A DNA stretch of 64,000 nt, taken from positions 682,001 to 746,000 of the forward strand of contig CAWFUR010000011.1 in assembly GCA_963819115.1 (NCBI GenBank). The letters run 5' to 3'. A program made the position numbers and the translations under genes. This stretch comes from JACVRW01 sp963819115 (GTDB lineage: Bacteria > Actinomycetota > Thermoleophilia > Solirubrobacterales > Thermoleophilaceae). A model generated the notes under the pieces. The model saw only the letters and a program-made list of their open reading frames with translations, searched no databases and had not been told where the DNA came from. Positions 24,898 through 32,655 of the stretch are shown one piece after another (within the stretch, counting starts at the first letter, position 1; the number at the start of each line of letters is the position of its first letter).

Positions 24898-26699
24898 CAC
24901 CGACATCCGGCTTTCCCCGAGTCGGCCACCCGTCCCTCCGGTGCCGTGACGAACTGCCAGGCGTAGCCGCCGTCCCGCAGTGTCAACTTGAGAACCCCGG
25001 GCCTGCGGTTGTCCCGCACCTCGCTGTTGGGGGCGGCGCCGAGATGCCCGAACCGGCTCTTGCCGCCGGTGCCGACGATGAACTCTCTGATGCCGCCCGG
25101 GTCCGGGCTGCCCTGCGGGGTCTGCGGGGCGAAGCGCTCGTAGAAGTGCTCGTGCCCGTTCAGGATCAGCTCGGCGTGGGCGTTGTAGAGCGCCTCCCAC
25201 AGAGGACGGACGTCGCTCTCGGCAGGGTGCTGCCCGGATGTGAATCGGGGCTGGTGCCAGAACGCGAGCGTGCAGGCGGCGGGATGGCGGGCCAGGTCGT
25301 CTCTCAGCCACCTCTCCTGCGGGCTTCCGGCGGAGCAGCCGCCCACATGAGAGCACTCCGAGTTGAGTGCGATCAGGTGCCACCCTGCGATGTCGAAGCT
25401 GTAATAGCCGCGACCGCGCTCGCCTGCCGGGCCCGTCTTCTGGCCGGTCCCGTCGAAGTAGTCGAAATACCCGGCGGCGCCGGGATCGCGGTACTCATGG
25501 TTCCCCGGCACGGGCCGGATGAGCGGCCTCAGCCGCCCCCAGCTGGGGTCGAAGGAGCGCTGGAACTTCCACAGCTTGGCGTCCTCGTACTGGAGGTCGC
25601 CCAGCGCCAGGATGGCTGATAGGTCCATCCGGAGAGCCAGGCCGGAGGTTTGAACCTGGCGGCAGAAGGACCCTTCGCCCAGCCCGGACTGGAAGTGGCG
25701 GTCCTCCGGGTCGCAGGCTATGTCGCCCACGGCCGCCACGACCGGATCGCCGGGGGCCTTCTGCCAGTGGGGCGAGCGAGGCTCCGCCCGCGAGGAGCTG
25801 ATCACCTCGAGCGCCCGCGAGCGAAGTCGCCGCACAGGCTGTCGACGGATGCCCAGCACAAGCAGCCGCCGCCGGCCGGCCCGGCGGTGAATGAACGCCA
25901 CGGCGGTTCCGTCGGGCGACCAGGCGGGTTCTGACTCGTCGCCCGGGAGCGCCGTCAGCCGGCGGGCGTGCGAATCACCCGGCTCGAGCAGGTAGAGGTC
26001 ATGCTGTCCGGGTCGTCCGCGCGCGAAGGCGAGCCTTCGTCCGTCCGGGCCCCAGGCAGGTGAGCGATCGTCAATGTGCCCGCGAGTGAGCGGACGCCCT
26101 CTACCGCCCGAGGCGCGGATGACGTAGATGTCGCCGCCGCCGCCGCGATGACCGCGGGGCCCGCGCACGAAGGCGATACGGCCGCGCGTCGACCAGGTGG
26201 GCGAGTGGTCGTCACTGCGGCTGAAGCTGAGCCGCCGGGGGCTGGTTCCGTCGGCGCGGACGATGTAGATGTCGCGCCTTCCGGTGCGGCCACGGGCAAA
26301 TACGACGGCGTCGCCCGCCGGCGACCAGCGCGGTTCGCGGTCGTGTGGACCGGCCGTCAGCTGGATCGGCGCCGTGCCGTCCTCGTACACGGTCCAGATC
26401 TGAGCTCCCCTGGTGCCATTCCTCCTGAAGGCGACCCGCCTCCCACCGGGCGATACCGCCGGTCCATATGCCCAGCCGCTGGTCGGCAGGACTCGCGGCC
26501 GGGACGAGCCGGGGCCGCGAACGTAAATCACCGGCTTCCCGAGCCGCTCACCCGCGAAGACGATGTTGCCAGCCCCGGCCGCGGCCGCCATCTGAGTCGA
26601 GCAGGCTGCGAGCAGGGTGGCGAGGAGGGCAGCAGCCAATCTGCGACTGCTTCGCCCGAGCCCCGGGTCTCGAAGCCGCCGCCACGGAAAGCGCGACAT
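24897..26699 (-). CDS. exported TolB-like beta-propeller fused to a metallophosphoesterase
   Basis: 600 residues. N-terminal signal (RRLAAALLATLLAAC, a possible lipobox LAAC). Residues about 45-315 hold repeated PD40/TolB-type blades (WSPAGDAVVFARG, WGPDGRRLAFARG, WSPDGTAVAFIHR). Residues about 320-600 are a calcineurin-like phosphoesterase with metal-site motifs AVGDIACD, LALGDLQYED, VPGNHEY, FWHQPRF and LNGHEHFYER, resembling purple acid phosphatase-like enzymes. It probably acts outside the membrane on phosphate esters. It lies between two copies of the duplicated segment described at 24685 and 27527. Confidence 0.9.
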   Translation of the reverse strand: MSRFPWRRLRDPGLGRSSRRLAAALLATLLAACSTQMAAAAGAGNIVFAGERLGKPVIYVRGPGSSRPRVLPTSGWAYGPAVSPGGRRVAFRRNGTRGAQIWTVYEDGTAPIQLTAGPHDREPRWSPAGDAVVFARGRTGRRDIYIVRADGTSPRRLSFSRSDDHSPTWSTRGRIAFVRGPRGHRGGGGDIYVIRASGGRGRPLTRGHIDDRSPAWGPDGRRLAFARGRPGQHDLYLLEPGDSHARRLTALPGDESEPAWSPDGTAVAFIHRRAGRRRLLVLGIRRQPVRRLRSRALEVISSSRAEPRSPHWQKAPGDPVVAAVGDIACDPEDRHFQSGLGEGSFCRQVQTSGLALRMDLSAILALGDLQYEDAKLWKFQRSFDPSWGRLRPLIRPVPGNHEYRDPGAAGYFDYFDGTGQKTGPAGERGRGYYSFDIAGWHLIALNSECSHVGGCSAGSPQERWLRDDLARHPAACTLAFWHQPRFTSGQHPAESDVRPLWEALYNAHAELILNGHEHFYERFAPQTPQGSPDPGGIREFIVGTGGKSRFGHLGAAPNSEVRDNRRPGVLKLTLRDGGYAWQFVTAPEGRVADSGKAGCR

Positions 26700-26808
26700 G
26701 GATCCTCAACACGCGCCGCCCCGTTGGGGGTGCGGGTTGGACCATCGTCGGTCAGCCGGCTGACACCCGGCCCGGGGCGGCCGGCGGGCGCCACTAGCTT
26801 TCGGCGCG

Positions 26809-26988
26809 ATGGGCATGCCGCAAGGCGATTTGGACCGCCGCCGGCGCCTCGATCGTGTGCGCGAGATCCTGGCCGGTGTCGGCGAGCGCTACCGGGAGAT
26901 TGCTCGGCCCCGGGCCGATGCACGCCCCACCCGCGAGCGCGTCAGGGCTTCGCAGGCGACGAGGAAAACATCGGCCAGTTCGAAATGA
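26809..26988 (+). CDS. small basic hypothetical protein
   Basis: 59 codons from ATG 26809, highly charged (MGMPQGDLDRRRRLDRVREI, then GERYREIARPRADARPTRER). Predicted helical and basic. No family recognised and no convincing ribosome binding site. It lies in a gene-poor stretch downstream of the divergent phosphatase start. It could equally be non-coding. Confidence 0.35.
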   Translation: MGMPQGDLDRRRRLDRVREILAGVGERYREIARPRADARPTRERVRASQATRKTSASSK

Positions 26989-27095
26989 GGTTCTGACCGG
27001 ACCTCGTTTCGATCCCGCGGTCACTGCTCGGTTCGCAACGCCCGCCAGCCTCGAATCTGCCGGACGGGCGTCCTCGACTCGGGGCCGTGGTTTAC

Positions 27096-27329
27096 ATGGA
27101 CCGCGAACGGATGACGGTCGGGCCAATCTGGCGGTTCCTTGTGTCTCCGCAGGCCGTGCTCGAACGGAACTCCCATCCCGAGGTCGCTCGCGAGGCAGAG
27201 GGCACCGATCACCTCGGCCGCATGAACCTGCTCGTCGCGCCGTACTTCGGCCGACGTCCGCCCCACGGTGATCCGCTCATGAACGGCCTCATCCGGCTGG
27301 CGGAGAGTCGGCTGTCTCATTGGTGGTGA
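27096..27329 (+). CDS. small hypothetical protein
   Basis: 77 residues from ATG 27096 (GTG 27087 also in frame). Composition is protein-like with G/C-rich third positions (PIWRFLVSPQAVLERNSHPE, then MNLLVAPYFGRRPPHGDPLM). No homologous family recognised. An overlapping 99-codon frame on the other strand is less protein-like. Confidence 0.35.
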   Translation: MDRERMTVGPIWRFLVSPQAVLERNSHPEVAREAEGTDHLGRMNLLVAPYFGRRPPHGDPLMNGLIRLAESRLSHWW

Positions 27330-27526
27330 GAGTGCTGGCCATCCGTCATCGCGGCGCTCGCTCTGCTCAGGCCGGCACGATGTGGGGGGGACGCAGAGCC
27401 CAAGGCCGTGCGAGGGTCACGTCAGGTAACAGAGAGAGCGGGGGCACGACGCGGCCCTGTGGCGGCCGCGACAGCGGCGTGGACCGCTCGGTGGCGAAGT
27501 TCGGACCGCATGGAAGACCGAAACGG
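27330..27526. other. no gene seen
   Basis: About 200 bases between the small hypothetical gene and repeat copy B1. I see no coding pattern, hairpin or promoter that I can support. Reading through it into repeat B1 gives a chance fusion to the last 13 codons of GH15. Confidence 0.5.
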
Positions 27527-27599
27527 CTCTCACTGATCAATGCCGCCGTGCTGTTGGCCGATTCCTAGGGCCCGGTCCGCGAGCCCGAGCTGAAGGCTC
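27527..27599. repeat. direct repeat, copy B1 (identical to 24685-24757)
   Basis: The same 73 bases as A1. Here they form the 3' end of the intact membrane gene on the minus strand, and on the plus strand an orphan fragment of the GH15 C-terminus (LSLINAAVLLADS and stop) with no GH15 gene before it. Confidence 0.9.
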
Positions 27600-28003
27600 A
27601 CCAGTACGAGGTACACCACCGTGCCGGTAAACGCCACGGCGGTCCAGGCGAAACGGCTCCGCAGCTGCGCCAGCAGCGCCGCGGCCCCCAGCGCGCCCCC
27701 GCCGGCGAGCCAGGCGAAGATGCCCGCCCCGAGGCGGGCATGCGCGTTCTCGAGCGTCCCGCGCCGGGCCAGCAGGAAGCCCGCCGCGGCACCGAAGACG
27801 CTGAAGCCCGCGAGGCCCCCGCCGGCGAAGAGGAAGACATCCGCGACATCCGGGGTTCCGCGGAAGTGCACCAGCAGTGCACCCGCTCCCCAGACGGTGA
27901 TCGTGTACCCGTACGGCGCGGCCACCGCCACCCCGACAGCAGCGACCGCAGAGCCGCGGTCGCGGTCATCGGGCGGTGGATCCCCGCTTCCGGCCACACC
28001 CAC
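27530..28003 (-). CDS. four-helix membrane protein, unknown
   Basis: 157 residues from GTG 28003, chosen because GGAGAGGG lies six bases upstream. Hydrophilic N-terminus (GSGDPPPDDRDRG), then four hydrophobic segments (PYGYTITVWGAGALLV, VFLFAGGGLAGFSVFGAAAG, GIFAWLAGGGALGAAALLAQ, WTAVAFTGTVVYLVLVSLQL). No family recognised. A deleted copy of this gene lies at 24688-24897. Its C-terminal codons are antisense to a GH15-derived sequence, suggesting that GH15 and this gene were originally convergent neighbours. Divergent from the DUF2254 gene. Confidence 0.75.
   Translation of the reverse strand: MGVAGSGDPPPDDRDRGSAVAAVGVAVAAPYGYTITVWGAGALLVHFRGTPDVADVFLFAGGGLAGFSVFGAAAGFLLARRGTLENAHARLGAGIFAWLAGGGALGAAALLAQLRSRFAWTAVAFTGTVVYLVLVSLQLGLADRALGIGQQHGGIDQ
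27862..27909. repeat. direct repeat, copy B2 (matches 24760-24806)
   Basis: 48 bases inside the intact membrane gene matching A2 with one substitution and one indel. Bases 27600-27861 between B1 and B2 are absent from the A copy. Confidence 0.85.
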
Positions 28004-28081
28004 CGATTGCCCTCTCCGGCCCGGTTGCAACAGCTCCTGTTCGCCGCCCGACATTGCTGGGCAGGCGGGCCCGGCGGTGCC

Positions 28082-29398
28082 ATGATCTCCGCGATGCTCA
28101 ACCGGGCCAAGGGTCTTTGGCCCAACCTCTCGCACAGCCTCGGATTCATTCCCGGGGTCATCGTCCTCTTCTTCGGAGCTCTCGGGATAGGGCTGGTCGA
28201 GCTGGACCGTCATCTCGACCTCGCGGGATCCCGGGCGGTCTTTGAGGGCGATGGAGCTGCGGCGCGAACCGTGTTGTCGGTGATCGCAGGGTCACTGATC
28301 ACCGTCGCCGGGCTCACCTTCTCGATCACGATGGTGGTGTTGCAGCTCGCGTCGACTCAGTTCAGTCCCCGCGTGCTCCGCACCTTCTTCGGTGATCGCG
28401 TCACGCAGGTCACGATCGGTGCCTTCGTGGGCACGTTCGTCTACGCGATCCTCGTCCTGCGTGCGGTGGGCGCGCATGGGGATGCAGACTTCGTCCCCCG
28501 GCTGAGCGTGACGGTCGCGTCCCTCCTGGGGATCGCGGCCGTGGCACTGCTCGTCGTGTTCCTCAATCACGTCTCGCTGATGGTCCAGGTGTCGCATGTG
28601 ACTGCCGGGATCGCTCGAGACACTCTGGCGCGGACGGAGGTGTTGTTCGCCGACGACTATGACCAGGCGGCGGGCGAGGGTCTGGCGGAGAAGCGCCTCG
28701 ACTCATGGCGCGCAGAGGCGCCCGGTCGGGTGTTCGCAGGTCGTCCCGGCTACGTGCAGCAGGTGGGGATCGACGAGCTTTTCGAGACTCTCGACAAGCG
28801 GGCCGAGCGGGTGGCGATCCTTCTCTGTCCTGGCGATTTCGTCAGCATCGAGACGCCGATCGCCGAGATCTGGCCCGCGGATGCGGCTGAGCCGTGCGGG
28901 CGGGACCTGCTCGACGCGGTGTCCATCGCACGCGAGCGCGATCTCAGACAGGACGTGGACTTTGGCGTCCGGCAGCTCGCGGACACGGCGATGAGGGCGA
29001 TGTCGTCCAGCATCAACGATCCCGCGACCGCGGTCACGTGCATCGGCTATCTGCGGTCCGTCCTCGTTCGCCTCACACAGCGGGCTCCACTCCCCAGCAT
29101 GCGCCAGCTCCCGGAACGGAACCTGAAGATGGTCCTTCGGCAGCGCCGTTTCGACGAGTACTTCGAATCAATGCTTCAGCTCAACAGGTACGTCGACGGC
29201 GACGCATGGGTGATCGGCGAGATGCTTCAGGCACTCGAGGCCTGTGCCCAGGCCGCGGTCGATTGCGGCGCCACGGAACGGGTGCGAACGATCCAGGGCA
29301 TCGCCGATACGATCGCGAAGCAGGGCGCGGACCAGGCAAAGAACGGTCCCGACAGGCGGAGGATCGAGGAGCTCAGGTCAGCATTCGACTCGCTCTGA
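28082..29398 (+). CDS. DUF2254-family membrane protein
   Basis: 438 residues from ATG 28082 (ATG 28094 also possible). Four N-terminal transmembrane helices include ARTVLSVIAGSLITVAGLTF and TMVVLQLASTQFSPRVLRTF, the strongest DUF2254 signature. A soluble C-terminal part follows, with GYVQQVGIDELFE, RDLRQDVDFGVRQLADTAMR and SSINDPATAVTCIGYL. The family has no established function. The upstream extension of the frame lies antisense to 27530-28003 and is not used. Confidence 0.9.
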   Translation: MISAMLNRAKGLWPNLSHSLGFIPGVIVLFFGALGIGLVELDRHLDLAGSRAVFEGDGAAARTVLSVIAGSLITVAGLTFSITMVVLQLASTQFSPRVLRTFFGDRVTQVTIGAFVGTFVYAILVLRAVGAHGDADFVPRLSVTVASLLGIAAVALLVVFLNHVSLMVQVSHVTAGIARDTLARTEVLFADDYDQAAGEGLAEKRLDSWRAEAPGRVFAGRPGYVQQVGIDELFETLDKRAERVAILLCPGDFVSIETPIAEIWPADAAEPCGRDLLDAVSIARERDLRQDVDFGVRQLADTAMRAMSSSINDPATAVTCIGYLRSVLVRLTQRAPLPSMRQLPERNLKMVLRQRRFDEYFESMLQLNRYVDGDAWVIGEMLQALEACAQAAVDCGATERVRTIQGIADTIAKQGADQAKNGPDRRRIEELRSAFDSL

Positions 29399-29402
29399 TT
29401 CT

Positions 29403-29819
29403 TCATGGGCGCCGGCCTTCATACGGCGTTCCAGCTCGCGGCGCCTCGCGCGCGCCCTCGATCGCGAACGCACCGGCAGTGAGGGCGTTCAGGCAGGCGA
29501 TCCGCCGCCGCTCGGGACGAGCGAGCGCGATCGCCACCGCACTGGCGGCATGGAGGCCGTCGACGGTCGCCCCGGCTCGTGTCCACCAGGGGTGCCGCAC
29601 GAGCCAGAGCGCCTCGATGAGGTGCCTCGCTCCCAGGATGCGGCAGTAGCCGAGCAACCAGCGATTCACGTGAGACGCCCTGCCGATCCCCAGCACCGAG
29701 CGGGGCGCCAGCAGGAGGAGCAGACCGAAGCAGATCCGGAGCAGGGCGATCGGTCGGAGCGGGGGACGACCCCGGAAGGGAGAGCTCGCTGCACGATTCG
29801 CCTGACGCTCCATCAGCAA
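29403..29819 (-). CDS. small membrane protein, unknown
   Basis: 138 residues. Hydrophobic segments PIALLRICFGLLLLLAP, VDGLHAASAVAIALA and CLNALTAGAFAIEGA, with basic and His/Trp-rich loops (LIEALWLVRHPWWTRAG). No named family recognised. Convergent with DUF2254, ending four bases after it, and divergent from the MMPL gene. Confidence 0.7.
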   Translation of the reverse strand: MLMERQANRAASSPFRGRPPLRPIALLRICFGLLLLLAPRSVLGIGRASHVNRWLLGYCRILGARHLIEALWLVRHPWWTRAGATVDGLHAASAVAIALARPERRRIACLNALTAGAFAIEGAREAPRAGTPYEGRRP

Positions 29820-29914
29820 CCTCCAGCCTCTGCGCTCGCCGTCGTTCGGTTGGCATGAAGGTAGCGCTCATGACTGCGGACTCTTAGAACGTTCAAAGCG
29901 GGGAAGAAGGGGCC

Positions 29915-32254
29915 GTGGTGAGCAACCTTCTTGCCACGGGGTTGGGTTCCCGGCATGGGCGGGCCAAGCCCGGCGGCCGGAGCCCCCGGATTCCCCGCCC
30001 CCCTGGCGTCTGGGGCACGGCGGCCTGGGTGGTCGTGAAGCTCCGCTGGGGGGTGATCGTGGTTTGGGTCGCGGCGGCGACGGCCGTGACCCTGTTCCTG
30101 CCGACGATCCGCGAGGCCCAGGTCGGCGGACTCGGCGATCTGGTGCCCACCCACGCGGCCGCGCTGCAGGCCGAGCTGCGCTCCCACGAGCTGTTCCGCT
30201 TCCCTCTCCTCAGCCGCACGCTTGTGGTCCAGCGAAGCCCACAGGGGCTTTCGGCCGCGGAGCAGGCAGTCGCGGCCCGGCGCGCGATCGAGCTCAACCG
30301 GCACGCATATCCCGGACTCAGGCAGATCGGCGGCGCCCTGGTGGTCACGAACCTGCTGGGCAAGCCGCCGTTCTCGCGCGAGCGTTCCACCACCGCGATC
30401 ACGTCTCTGTTCTTTCGGACCGACGTGAGTCCCACGGAGCGCGAGGCGCTCGCGAAGGAGTTCATGGATCGCCGCATCTCGCCCGGATACGGGGGCTTCG
30501 TGGGTGTGACGGGAGCGGTGGCGGCACGCACGGCGCAGGCGGACGAGATCGAGCACGCACTCCCCCTCGTGGAGCTGGGCACCGTCCTGCTCGTCCTCCT
30601 GGTGGTCGGACTGCACTTTCGGGCCGTGGGGGCGCCGCTGGCAACGCTGCTCGCCGTGGGCATCTCCTACCTGGTCGCCAACCGCCTGATCGCCGGGATC
30701 GGCGAGCGGATCGGCGTGTCCGTTCCCAGCGAAGTGGAGCCGGTGATGGTCGTGCTGCTCTTCGGTGTGGTCACCGATTACTCGATCTTCTTTCTGTCGC
30801 GGATTCGAAGACGGATCGCCGACGGCGAGGACGCCCGTACCGCCGCGGTCCTGGGGACCGCCGAGCTGCTGCCGATAATCGTCACCGCCGGGATCACGGT
30901 CGTGGCCGCGAGCGCGGCTCTGGTCGTGGCGAAGCTGGGCTTCTACAAGGCCTTCGGCCCCGGCACGGCAATGGCCGTCCTGGTGGGGCTGGCTGTGTCC
31001 ATCACGTTCATTCCCGCACTCCTCGCGGTTTCGGGCCCGCGGCTGTTCTGGCCTCGAAGGCCTGACGCCGAGCCGGGGGAGGCCGAGGTGGGAACAGGAG
31101 GGGCGGGCGGCGGCGACCAGGCGCGGCCTTCGATTCGGGCCCGGGCCACCGGCGCGCATCCCGGATGGACGGCAACGGTGGTGGTGGTGCTCCTGCTCGG
31201 CGCGGCCACCGGAATTCTCGAGATGGAGCTGGGCAATCCGCTAATTCGCGGGCTACCACGCGATTCGGAGGTGCGCCGTGCGTACGAGCAGGCGGGCCGG
31301 GGATTCACGCCGGGCATTCTCTCGCCTACGGTGCTGATCCTGGAGCGGACGGGCCTGGTCGCGGACCGCCGGCGTTTGGTCGCCTTCCAGCGTCTTCTCG
31401 AGCGTCAGCGGGGCGTGGCGCAGGTCGTGGGACCCGCCGAACAGCCGGCGGAGCGGGAGTTCGGAGCGGTCTACTCGAAGACCGGGGACGCGGCGCGCTT
31501 TTTCGTGGTGCTCCGGGGGGATCCCCTGGGCGCGCGGGCAATCGCCCGACTCCAGCGCATCGAGCGACGTCTGCCGACCCTTCTGGCGTCCTCCGGACTG
31601 CCCGATGCGAATGCCTCGACCGCCGGCGACACCGCTTTGGTCGCCGAGACCGTGGATGGAACGCGGGAGGATCTGAAACGCGTCGCACCGACTTCGCTGG
31701 CGATCGTGCTGGTCATCCTGGTCATCTTCCTCGGGGCGCTCGTTGCCCCGCTCTACCTGCTGGCGGCAAGTGTCCTGGCTCTTCTCGCGGCGCTGGGCCT
31801 GGCCACCTACCTGTTCCAGGATTTGCTCGGGTACGGCGAGCTGGCCTACTTCGTGCCCTTCGCCGCCGCTGTGTTACTGGTATCGCTTGGCTCCGACTAC
31901 AACGTCTTTCTCGCGGGCCGCATCTGGGCCGAGGCCCGCCGCCGGCCGCTGAGGAGCGCGGTATCGGTGGCGAGCGCGCGCGCCACGACCCCGATCACGA
32001 TTGCCGGTCTCGTCCTGGCGACCTCCTTCGCGCTGCTTGCCCTCGTGCCGCTCAGGCCCTTTCGGGAGCTTGCCTTCACCATGTCGGCCGGCTTGCTGAT
32101 CGACGCGTTTCTCGTAAGGGCCCTGTTGGTTCCTTCCCTCATCGTCCTCGTGGGGGCGCGGAGCGGCTGGCCTGGCCGGCGGCTGAACAGCCCGCGACTC
32201 GACGCCGACCGATGGAACCTCGACGAGGGTGCTGATCCGAGGGGTCGTCAATGA
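29915..32254 (+). CDS. MMPL/RND-family transporter
   Basis: 779 residues. Two repeats of six transmembrane helices, each preceded by a large extracytoplasmic loop. Conserved acidic residues sit mid-membrane in VTDYSIFFLSRIRRR and SLGSDYNVFLAGRIW, the MMPL proton-relay positions. A central cytoplasmic linker (about residues 385-410) is Gly/Glu-rich. MMPL proteins export lipids or other hydrophobic compounds by proton antiport; no lipid-biosynthesis gene is adjacent. GTG start at 29915 is taken from the reading frame; a start nearer the first helix is possible. Confidence 0.9.
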   Translation: MVSNLLATGLGSRHGRAKPGGRSPRIPRPPGVWGTAAWVVVKLRWGVIVVWVAAATAVTLFLPTIREAQVGGLGDLVPTHAAALQAELRSHELFRFPLLSRTLVVQRSPQGLSAAEQAVAARRAIELNRHAYPGLRQIGGALVVTNLLGKPPFSRERSTTAITSLFFRTDVSPTEREALAKEFMDRRISPGYGGFVGVTGAVAARTAQADEIEHALPLVELGTVLLVLLVVGLHFRAVGAPLATLLAVGISYLVANRLIAGIGERIGVSVPSEVEPVMVVLLFGVVTDYSIFFLSRIRRRIADGEDARTAAVLGTAELLPIIVTAGITVVAASAALVVAKLGFYKAFGPGTAMAVLVGLAVSITFIPALLAVSGPRLFWPRRPDAEPGEAEVGTGGAGGGDQARPSIRARATGAHPGWTATVVVVLLLGAATGILEMELGNPLIRGLPRDSEVRRAYEQAGRGFTPGILSPTVLILERTGLVADRRRLVAFQRLLERQRGVAQVVGPAEQPAEREFGAVYSKTGDAARFFVVLRGDPLGARAIARLQRIERRLPTLLASSGLPDANASTAGDTALVAETVDGTREDLKRVAPTSLAIVLVILVIFLGALVAPLYLLAASVLALLAALGLATYLFQDLLGYGELAYFVPFAAAVLLVSLGSDYNVFLAGRIWAEARRRPLRSAVSVASARATTPITIAGLVLATSFALLALVPLRPFRELAFTMSAGLLIDAFLVRALLVPSLIVLVGARSGWPGRRLNSPRLDADRWNLDEGADPRGRQ

Positions 32255-32347
32255 CGGTGTCGGACCGGTGACATCTGCTCGTGGCCACATCACGGCCCCG
32301 CTCAGGGGGTCGTCGTGGCGTATTCCGCGCCGTGCCGGATGTGTCGG

Positions 32348-32600
32348 CCTAGAAGAACGCGTCGACGCGGGTGATCATGACCTGAGCGCCCACGCTGTTG
32401 AACCCGGTGGCTTCGCACCACAGACCCACCTCGCCGCCGGAGGGGAGGATCATCGGAGGAAGTCAGGGAGCCGTCCGTGATCGTGGCGCCGTCCACTCGC
32501 CCGTAACCCCGGCGGTTGACCCCGAGCAGGCGCGGTCGGGAGATCAGCTGATCGGCGCGAACGTCGCAAATCAGGTACGTGTGACTCGCGGTCGCTCCCG
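32348..32600 (-). pseudogene. decayed 3' remnant of an exported-protein gene
   Basis: On the minus strand two frames read as consecutive pieces of one protein. The upstream piece contains SHTYLICDVRADQLISRPRL and VDGATITDGSLTSSDD; the downstream piece, in another frame, contains SGGEVGLWCEATGFNSVGAQ, VMITRVDAFF and a stop at 32348-32350. The ending with a Cys-containing strand and VQVMIT-like close resembles C-termini of small secreted proteins such as the one at 40977-41480 (family resemblance from memory). No start or signal peptide remains. This accounts for most of the 400-base gap before 32656. Confidence 0.55.
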
Positions 32601-32655
32601 GTCGTAATAGGGTTGCGCGCGCAGGCAGGCGTTCTTGCTAGGAGGAGGGGCTTCG

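Noticed and set aside
27021..27320. 99-codon minus-strand frame opposite the small gene at 27096
   Set aside because: Less protein-like than the plus-strand frame and without a start signal.
24685..27909. Transposon or insertion sequence explanation for the direct repeats
   Set aside because: No transposase, no terminal inverted repeats and no short target duplication visible; a segmental duplication fits better.
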